DNA of 64,000 nt from Engraulis encrasicolus (Eukaryota > Chordata > Actinopteri > Clupeiformes > Engraulidae). The stretch lies in NCBI RefSeq assembly GCF_034702125.1, contig NC_085869.1:17991177-18055176 (forward strand), given 5' to 3'. Below, in pieces: positions 53,949-64,000 of the stretch. The stretch's first letter is position 1. The number at the start of each line of letters is the position of its first letter. Under the pieces are notes generated by a model. It saw nothing but the letters and a program-made list of their open reading frames with translations. It had not been told where the DNA came from and searched no databases. Both the position numbers and the translations under genes were made by a program.

Positions 53949-55236
53949 CAAATGCATGACACTGAAATAATTAGTGTGTCATATTGCCGTTTTGATGACT
54001 GTAACCACTTTTGCACTACAAGGCCAATCTTTTGTATCCTTGTACATCAATAAAAACTAAATCTGACATTCAAGATCTAAACTTGAGGGAAAAAAACCTA
54101 CAACAGATAGATGCATGTCCCCATTAAACGCTGTGAACTTAAGCACACTAATGGTGAATCTGTGACTATCCCAAAACAAGGCTGTTGCCCATTCATGCAG
54201 CATAAAGTTGAGCTTGAACAAAGACACTGGAGGGCTAGGAAAAGCACACATAATCCAAGCACTGACAAAACCCCCTGCAATTAGGCTTCTGCTTTGAGGA
54301 GACACATGCATTTGTATGGCCAGTGCATTTGTGCTTGTGTTTATCAGGAATCTGTGCGCCTTTGACGGGGAGTTAACTTTTCTACCGCTTGGCTGTTTAC
54401 TGGATGAAAAGCGACGGAGGCCAAGCCTCTGAGGCAAGGCAACGCCGGCAAAGATAATGTATCCTGGGCGCCCTACAAAAGCAGACGAATCAGTGTGCAT
54501 TAAGGCCCGCCGCACAAAGGCCAACAATGGCTTGCATAAACACTATTTAGAACCATTCACATGGCATTGAAGAGATGGGCGTCAACTCGGTATTGCTGCA
54601 AAGCCGGCGCATTGTGCGGAGGTGAAAAGAAGTCTAATGAACAGGAAGCCTTATTTGAGAGGGCTGACAGTAACCATACAACGCCGGCATTGTGGGCCTG
54701 CCACCAACCCTGTGGGTCTCTACATTAGGAGAAATGATGAGAAAGTAGCCCCAAAAGACAGGCTGGGGGCCTCGGCCTGGCCGCAAATGAACCCCAACAA
54801 TAACGGAATGGGAATAGTGGGAGGAGGAGGAGGAGAGGAGGAGGAGATGGGGAGGTGGTGGAGGGGTTTTTTTTTGGAGAGGGGAGGCGGTGGAGGGGTT
54901 TAGGAGGATGGGTGGGTTGGTGGGTGGTGGGGCGGTACAAAAGGGTGCTCGTACCTTTGGCGGGCTGGGCTGCGTTGACATGCATGCAACATCACCCCAT
55001 ACTCATGGGTAAGGCAAAACATGCCCCGTGGGTCCTCTCAGGAACTTTGAAGTCAATTGGTTAGGTGTCTGTGAGAGGAGTCGTTAATATCAGAGGTGGG
55101 CGCAGGACACAGTGCATTTAAAGTGGACCTGGATTTGGCTTTTAAAAAAATGTTATCGCACTGATACTACTGGTGGTCCTCAAGGCACTTTCTCTCATAC
55201 ACACTTTTCACATGCCTCCCTCTCTCTCTCTCAAAC
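53949..55236. other. Non-coding, no gene seen
   Basis: Unique-looking sequence. A G-rich patch with GGAGG units lies at 54820-54935. ORFs on the minus strand at 54057-54527 have no family motif. Confidence 0.5.
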
Positions 55237-55345
55237 ACACACACACACACACATGCACACACTCATACTTTTGCGCATACACGCACGCACACACACACAC
55301 ACACGCACGCACGCAACCACACACAAACACACATAGCACTCACAC
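55237..55345. repeat. Interrupted (CA)n array
   Basis: CA with CGCACGCA and CATACTTTTG interruptions over about 110 bp. Confidence 0.9.
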
Positions 55346-55593
55346 ACAGCTCCTGTCTTAAGCCTCATCAATCACTCACAAAGGGATGACATCATCAATA
55401 AGCATTCTCTCTCCTTAAGCTTTAAGCAATAAGTGACCTTATTTACTGATCAGATAAGCCTCCGCCATTGTCCCCGCTCCTATTTTGCTCTTTTCTCTCG
55501 CAGCTGAGGAATCAAAGGCCATTTTACTAAGGTGACGGAGCATGCACCGGATTTAGAGTTAAAGTATGCAAAAAGGCTTCCTCCTCTCCTGGC

Positions 55594-58000
<2,407 letters not shown>

Positions 58001-58030
<30 letters not shown>

Positions 58031-58054
58031 AAGAAGAGAAAGAGAAAGAGAGAG
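58001..58054. repeat. (GAG)n-type purine tract
   Basis: GAG and GAA units turning into AGAGAAAGAGAAAG. Its translation into poly-Glu or poly-Ser is not evidence for a gene. Confidence 0.9.
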
Positions 58055-58694
58055 TGGGGTGGATATGTGCTGACTCTGATGTAGATTGGGCTTGGAGTAT
58101 TCCCATTGTGGCTGGGCGGGTAGTGGCGCAGTCACCGATATGTTTGGAAGACTGTCAACGCTGTGTCAGGTGTATTTGCGTCTCTCCGGAGCGCCGCACG
58201 CCTACATCTGCCGCATGCCTGCTGCCTGCCTGCTGGCCACTTACCTCCTGCCTGCCTGCCTTACACCTCTTCCCTTACCCCCTCTCTCATCCCTCCATCT
58301 CAACCTCTCTCCCTCCATCCCTCACCTCCCTCCCTCCCCGCCGTCGCCCTGGCCAACAGCCCTGACACCCGACACAAAGTAATCACAGATCACAGCGTTT
58401 AATCACTGAAACAAGCACTCCAGAGGGGTGGCAGTGTCAATATCCCACTCTCTCATTATCTGTTTGGATTGCGCATCCACACTGTCAGATAAACAGAGTG
58501 GAAAATTAAGATTAAAAATATGGTAATTTCATTTCAGGCAGCCGGCGCTCTCCCTCTCTCTCTGGCCCATTATGCTATTGATTACTCAGAATTCAATTTC
58601 TCTTTCAGGGTAAACTTTAATCTATTCGTGAGCCCACAATTCAACTCCCTTGGGTCTATTTGGAAGTAAGTAACCATTTAATATAATGCTAGCT

Positions 58695-58697
<3 letters not shown>
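58055..58697. other. Low-repeat non-coding block
   Basis: It contains a CCTGCCTG and CCCTCC-rich patch at 58215-58340. The interval 58380-58690 is smooth AT-rich sequence with GATTACTCAGAATTCAAT and similar cores and may be regulatory. Confidence 0.4.

Positions 58698-58784
<87 letters not shown>
58698..58784. repeat. (GA)n microsatellite
   Basis: About 87 bp of GA with one GATA interruption. Confidence 0.97.
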
Positions 58785-58790
<6 letters not shown>

Positions 58791-60006
58791 AAAAATCACT
58801 ATCTTTAATGAATTGTGTAAATCAGTCAGCTTTGATGACCTAATGGTTTTCAATTCAGAGCCCCAAATTGCTCCCCTCTGTCAACCCCGTTTAACAATAA
58901 CTAGGCCTAAGCGTGCATTGTAAATATATAAATATTTGCCATCAGGCATTACAGCGCTAAATGTGTGATAATTGTCTGTATTTGTTTCCCGTCTTACAGG
59001 TCAAAACACTGTTGTTAATTATCGGAGCCGGCATCGCCACTAATGACATCAATACTGCTGGAAACGGAATATAATATGGCAGCGTCTCTTTTTGGCAGCG
59101 GCTCACAGAGGAGGGGAGACATAGAGGAGAAAGGGAGAGAATAATATAATGAACAAAACAAAACAACGGGATAATTGATATATTCATATTAATCATCGCC
59201 GACTAATTGGATGGAGGAATTTTTTCTTGCGCACCTGATATGGGTTGCTGAAGAGGCTATTTTCAAAACACCACATTGAATTGCATAAATATTACCTGAG
59301 GTAAATATTGTAATAATTACAAAGAACGAAAACAATTAGAAGGTGAAAAAACTAAAACACTACTGAATGGAAAACTACAGCCTAAAAAAAGGAAAAAAAG
59401 TCGTCTTGTATTGCACTATTCAGCTCAGATTTATTTGCTCTATCATGGTATTCAAGTCACATTTGGGATTGTTAATCACAGTTTACACAGTTTTTCTTTC
59501 ATAAGAGTGATGCTGCCAGCATGACGAGCAAAAACTACACCTTTCGGGACACTTGCATTTTTGTGGGATATATGTGTTGAAAAGATATGGTGACTTTTTT
59601 GTGAAAAGGAGACTTCCTTTAATAGCTGATGAACACACTGTAGTCACCTACTACCTGACTGGCAAAACACCCCCTGAGTGGCACAGTCCATCTCTGAAAA
59701 CAGAGGTAGTAAGACAGATAAAGAGCTGTTTACAGTTCGGATGGCTAATGACTACTTTGGTCATTGTAAGAGCCAAGGGCCAGCATGAATGAATGTGCAA
59801 TTTGTGAGAGGGTCAAGGCACAATGTTTCTAGCTTTGCCTGCCTGTCTGGACAATGAAGTCCCCTCTCATGCATTTCACGATGAAACATACTTTAAAGTG
59901 GATTTGAAGTGCTGCAGCATGCATCATTGGTATCCAGCCGTCTTTAAGATTCAATTGTAGCCTGAACTGATATGATTGCATTCATTCGAAATAATATAAA
60001 ACAGGT
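58785..60006. other. Low-repeat non-coding block, enhancer-like
   Basis: About 1.2 kb without arrays. The interval 58790-59360 has many ATTA/TAAT cores (for example TTAATTATCGGAG and ATATTAATCATCG) and no transposon signs. Conservation is not testable here. Confidence 0.4.
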
Positions 60007-60014
60007 GTCTGTAC

Positions 60015-60198
60015 TAGGGTTGCCAACTGTCTTGTCACATGCGGTCTGGGAGTCCTAACCCCGAAAATAAATGTATTTCTTTGATGCAATTTCCTGCATT
60101 TTAACCAAATTCCATCCCATTTCAGCACAACACGGAAGCATACTTTTATTTCTAAATACAGGACGATTCCGTATTTCAAGGGACAGTTGGCAACCCTA
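60015..60198. mobile_element. hAT-like MITE, TAGGGTTGCCAACTGTC ends
   Basis: A 184 bp element with inverted repeats TAGGGTTGCCAACTGTC and GACAGTTGGCAACCCTA (17 of 17). GTCTGTAC lies directly at the left end (60007-60014) but recurs 5 bp beyond the right end (60204-60211), so the right junction has gained CTGCA or the terminus extends further. Confidence 0.82.
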
Positions 60199-60211
60199 CT
60201 GCAGTCTGTAC

Positions 60212-62298
60212 TGTCTGGTGATCAGATGCCTCGTGGTCAACACAGAGACAGCAAAAATTACGCCTGAAACAGATTGCACCTCATATCTATGAGAGGAACC
60301 TACAAACAGCAAACAAATGCATGTGGCACAGGCGGTGGATTTCAGGCACTTGCTCGTTACCTTAGCTTGCTGCATGCTTTCTTTAATAACTCCTTGCCAT
60401 TTCATACGCATCTGGCGCTATCGTGTCTACAGTGCAGTACGCCATGGGGGCCTAGGCTGGGCTGAAGACAGCCGTGCCACCATGGTTGTCTAAGTCAAAG
60501 GACTGCGCTATACCTCAATCACTAGGTGAAGACGTGTCGCGGAGTGAGTGCAAGAGGCTACACAGCTGGCTGGAGACACGTTGGCTTGCTCCGGATCCTC
60601 TTGGTCCCCTGGGTCAGCGGACGTGTGCAGTGGCCCTGTCCTGGACCACCGGCCTCCTGGGCCTCTACAGTGCAGACTCAAACAGCACCAGACCCCCTCC
60701 GCCTCCACCTCCGCCTCCTCCACCTCCAGCACTGCCACCCTGACGTCTGCTTGGCTTCAGAAGGCCATTCACCATGCGCGCACTGTTGTTCTTCATGAAA
60801 GACTGCAGAACCAAACGCAAACACAGAGTATATATATACCATATAAGGTGCTTTGGGAAACAAGGTATTAGCGCACATTAACATTTTGTTACTACTGGTT
60901 TGTTAAATCAAATAATATGAAGCCACAGATATGTAGTATGATGTATATATGAATCTCAAATGTATGTCAGACCACATTCCCTCAATTTTTGTCGCTTAAA
61001 GGTACTTTGAACATTTTATTGTTAGTGTTAACAGACATATGCTTTGGTAGCTTGTAGTTAGGAGCCAGAAATAATTATTTATTTAATCTCTCCGTAGCAG
61101 TGATCACATGTGACGACAAAAAAAAAAATCACTTGGTTTTCTTACGGGAATATGCCCAGGAAAACACAATATGAAACAGTGGGCCCTTCATATTAGATAT
61201 ACTTCCAACCCTTGCCTTTTTTTTTATACAGCTCACACAAAAGCTCTGACATTATCAGATGATTTCATGTATTTAAACCTTGACTGACAAGCATAGAGGC
61301 CCAGGACTGGATCCCTGAAACCTCTCAGTATGTAATAAGTGCTCCTGGCGGCTTCTGGGAGTTGAAGTAATCTGATCTGGGGAGAGCAGAGCGCCCTACA
61401 ATATAAAAAGGAGACGTAAGGGCCCGAACAATGTCTGGAGCAATCCGCCCTCTGTGCAGGGTAAGGCGATACCAAATAATGCAGCAGTGTGCTGAGTCTT
61501 TGAAATCGGCATTTTAGCAATTTCTGGGCTGTAGCGGGCCAAGATACAGCTCCCCTGATAAATTTGTACCAGGGACAGAGAGGAAATGAAATGATGCCTA
61601 CTTTTTTTCTTATTTCACAAAGACCTGTTTGAAGTTGCAATATCGTATCAGCGTTTCCTGACAGATGCACATAAAATGGAATTGAACAATGAATACCAAG
61701 GAAGGCCCTTATCGGAGCAGTGGCTTAGGGGAAAATATATCACAAATGAATTTCAAAGAAAAAAAAAAATGAAGTATGAGCACTATTACAGTAATCCCCA
61801 TAGAAACTTTATCCCAAATCCAGACAAAGTTAAAGGCAATATTCCCAAATGGATAGAGCGGCCAGGAAGCGGCTTTTCTAGAATTTCTCAATTTCAAAAT
61901 TGTATTTGTAAGGAGAGAATAGATAGATTTTCTTCTGTGATCAAAAAAGTAGCCAAGTGATAGTTTGACGTTCTGAATGAAGATCAGCGTCAGTGAAAGG
62001 AGAGTAAGTCTGCTATATTTCAGCAGCTGAGAGGAACAAATATTGTACAAGCACACACACTTCTGTCTGCTACAATGGGGGAGGTAAAAACCACCATGGC
62101 ACTTCCACACAACATAGTGATAGTGACACAGAGAAATAAACACAGACAGAGACACAAAAAAGATAACCATACACACTGACGGGGACATAGTGAGCAGATG
62201 AGAGAGGTGTAGCTACCTGTTTGGAAGCATGGAGAAGGGAAACCAAATATATACAGGTACAGTGCTTGTATCTGTACGTCAAATTTACCACTATAATG
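60212..62298. other. Non-coding, no gene seen
   Basis: A proline-coding CCTCC-type run lies at 60693-60730. The intervals 60880-61220 and 61240-61980 are AT-rich and low-repeat. An 94-codon ORF at 61676 has no recognised motif. No gene is supported. Confidence 0.45.
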
Positions 62299-62310
62299 TA
62301 GGAAAACATT

Positions 62311-62576
62311 AGCCTGGTTTTACCAGACCACATAAATTACTTCGTAATTCATTTTTGGTCTGGATCCTCGATGCCCTGGAGCGCTTGGGTGGGAGGAGTG
62401 AGCTCTGCTCTGGTTTGAAATGAGTGGCGCAATCGCTGAAAGTTGACATGTATGTTGTTATGCATGGGGATGGGTTATGAGTGTGGAACCTATGTTTTCA
62501 AGGCCCGTTTACGGCCCTTGGGGCCATCTTATCTTGATTGGCTTCGTGGTAAAATGAATGGCCTAGCCTGTCAGGC
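62311..62576. mobile_element. Unclassified short element with 12 bp flanking repeat
   Basis: About 266 bp from AGCCTGGTTTTACCAGACC to GCCTAGCCTGTCAGGC. A 12 bp direct repeat, TAGGAAAACATT, lies on both sides (62299-62310 and 62577-62588). The ends form a short inverted repeat (AGCCTG and CAGGCT). A duplication this long does not fit hAT; a Mutator-type or target-primed element is possible. Confidence 0.7.
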
Positions 62577-62589
62577 TAGGAAAACATTC

Positions 62590-62802
62590 CCTCAAAGTGT
62601 ATTTTGACAGGGGCAGGTGTGAAGGGCATGGCTACCTGCTTGGGAGCATGGAGCAGGGATACCACATACAGTATACAGTGTATCTCTATGACACTTAAAG
62701 CCAATTTGAGCATTTGCCTCCATACCCACAGAGGGGGCAGTGAGCTACCTGTGCTTTCCCCCACAGGAGCATGATGAGCAGGTGGGAGGGATGCGGCTAA
62801 AT
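62590..62802. repeat. Degenerate repeats of a GAGCAGGTGGGAGG unit
   Basis: A stretch with GGCTACCTGCTTGGGAGCAT resembles 62192-62300 (TAGCTACCTGTTTGGAAGCA), and a third partial copy starts near 62773. The unit appears to have been duplicated and then split by the two neighbouring elements. Confidence 0.55.
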
Positions 62803-62810
62803 GTTATATT

Positions 62811-63116
62811 ATACTCATGAACGGCGTGACGTTTTCCATGTGCGTTACGCCCATTTGTGGGGGAAAACAACCCATGCAAGTCAATTGGTGATGTTGGGGT
62901 TTAATAAACGAAAGATACGGACCTGTAGACTAGCGTTGTTCACGCGCAATATGCCGAAAACGTGTTGTGTTGCTGGCTGTTCAAATAATATAGCTAAACA
63001 GCCGTGGCTGAAGCATGGAATGTGTTCATTTAGGCTAGCATTCGGTTTGTTTTCACCCATAAAGGGGCATAACGCAAATTTAAGAGCAAGGTACCCGGAT
63101 GGCCGTTCATGAGTAT
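62811..63116 (+). mobile_element. Foldback DNA element carrying a THAP exon start
   Basis: A 306 bp element with 15 bp inverted repeats, ATACTCATGAACGGC and GCCGTTCATGAGTAT. Inner arms also pair (GCGTTACGCCCATTTGTGGG with a matching segment at 63045-63076). Between the arms lies an ATG at 62951 that opens a THAP-like N-terminus. P-element and some related transposases begin with a THAP domain, so I read this as an internally deleted relative. No target duplication was found. Confidence 0.72.
62951..63112 (+). pseudogene. Truncated THAP-domain N-terminus
   Basis: From the ATG at 62951 the reading begins MPKTCCVAGCSNN, the characteristic start of C2CH THAP zinc-finger domains, with the first cysteines spaced as usual. 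The frame continues for about 54 codons but the later conserved Cys-X2-His pair and the AVPTIF-type end are not seen. It is therefore a fragment of a transposase or THAP gene exon, not a working domain. Confidence 0.65.
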
Positions 63117-63855
63117 GCTAGCTTGATCTGTCGAATGTCTGTATGTATGCATGTGTGCAATATTTTTAATCTGTCGTGCAGTGTGTATTCTGTGCATCAC
63201 CATATCCTTGGGGGTCAATAAAGTAGCTCTATTCTACTCTACCCACTATATACAGTATAAAGGAGATGTCATACGTTCCACTTAAAAGTGAGGCAACCGC
63301 GGGGGTTGAGGCAAGACCCGGAAACTGGAGGAAAATCGTGATTACCCATTCATCTCTATGGGTTGAAACAATGCATCTCCTTGGCAATTCTTGCCGAGTC
63401 TACTCCATTTCGTGCAAACAGTAGATGTCCTGTCCATTTCAAACTATCCAAATCTTTTTTTTTCTCTGGCTGACCCTTTATTTTAAAGACCTATTAAAAT
63501 AGTTGAAAGGACCATTGAGCATTGTTAGTTGATTTGATTGACCGAAGGTACGAATCCCGAAATTTAGGGTGGAAGAGTCCTCGCAGATCAATCGCGAATG
63601 CTTCAAAACTGTTGAATGCAATACAATAGAAGCCCGCTGTTCATTTAGTATATGGGTCAGCAGTAACACACCTCAGGGTGGCCAGCCAACGACAGCTAGT
63701 GCCACTACTGTATGGATTTCTTGTTTGTTTGTTTTTAGTGGACTATCTAAGAAGCATATTCATTACATCATATCAACCACCAATTACTGATTAATTTATG
63801 GGCATTAAATGCCGTTGCGCCACCTGCTCTCTGAGCCCCCAAAAAACCTATTTGA
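63117..63855. other. Non-coding, no gene seen
   Basis: Unique-looking sequence. A GGGGTCAATAAAG tail near 63211 hints at an old poly(A)-tailed insertion, but boundaries are not visible. Confidence 0.4.
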
Positions 63856-63861
63856 CCATTT

Positions 63862-64000
63862 GACGCCGATGCTGTGGAGAGAGTGAGCAGCACCAAGTTC
63901 CTTGGAGTGCACATCAGCGACGACCTCTCTTGGACCACCAACACTACATCACTGGCGAAGAAGGCCCATCAGCGTCTCTACTTCCTGCGCAAACTAAAGA
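63862..64000 (+). pseudogene. Partial LINE ORF2 (reverse transcriptase C-terminal part), cut by window edge
   Basis: An open frame runs to the window end and includes SSTKFLGVHISDDLSW and AKKAHQRLYFLRKLK. This is the thumb and connection region downstream of the catalytic box in Rex1/Babar or L2-like non-LTR elements of fish. The left boundary is abrupt, with a stop codon at 63853-63855. The catalytic domain is not present on the left, so the copy is 5'-truncated. Whether the rest is intact lies outside the window. Confidence 0.82.

Noticed and set aside
58001..58054. Acidic poly-Glu coding exon
   Set aside because: It is a GAG/GAA simple repeat, and its reverse strand gives poly-Ser equally well; there is no flanking exon evidence.
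62801..63112. Whole 103-codon ORF as a THAP gene
   Set aside because: The first 50 codons read through the inverted repeat of the element. Only the part from 62951 resembles a THAP start, and the domain is incomplete.

Overview
This 64 kb window is vertebrate and almost certainly teleost nuclear DNA. The evidence is one single-exon SoxB2 gene whose protein matches fish Sox21b, several tRNA-derived SINEs, L2/Rex-type non-LTR retrotransposons with fish-type tails, hAT-type miniature elements, a very heavy load of (CA)n and (CT)n microsatellites, and no operon structure. The sequence alone does not give the species. Family names come from remembered family features, not from a search.

Layout. 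1-12 kb: non-coding DNA with a (GGAGA)n tract, long (GA)n, (AAT)n and (CA)n arrays, one hAT-type MITE (6.1-6.3 kb) and two tRNA-derived SINEs (7.45 and 8.95 kb). 12-14.5 kb: sox21b on the minus strand, with its likely 3' untranslated region at lower coordinates and its 5' flank at higher coordinates. 14.5-19 kb: upstream flank of sox21b, mostly single-copy. 19.2-21.26 kb: a 5'-truncated, frame-broken LINE on the minus strand, set inside a (CT)n tract. 21.3-44 kb: a gene desert with GA/CT and CA/GT arrays, many small DNA-transposon relics (most with identifiable 8 bp target duplications), a minus-strand SINE, two tandem duplications and stretches that look like conserved regulatory DNA. 44.06-46.78 kb: a 2.7 kb non-autonomous hAT element with a perfect 8 bp duplication. 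51.3-53.9 kb: a young LTR retrotransposon with nearly identical 0.65 kb LTRs, a perfect 5 bp duplication and one gag-like ORF with two CCHC zinc knuckles but no pol. 54-64 kb: more desert, a foldback element carrying the start of a THAP-domain exon (62.8-63.1 kb), an unclassified element with a 12 bp flanking repeat (62.3-62.6 kb), and a LINE fragment running off the right edge.

The only host protein gene I can support is sox21b. In vertebrates SOX21 lies in a gene-poor region rich in conserved non-coding enhancers. The long repeat-free AT-rich stretches here fit that pattern, but their conservation cannot be tested from one sequence. The remaining recognisable content is mobile DNA and simple repeats. 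The least expected items are the gag-only LTR element, the THAP-exon MITE, the 2.7 kb hAT element with unknown cargo, and the number of clean MITE insertions.
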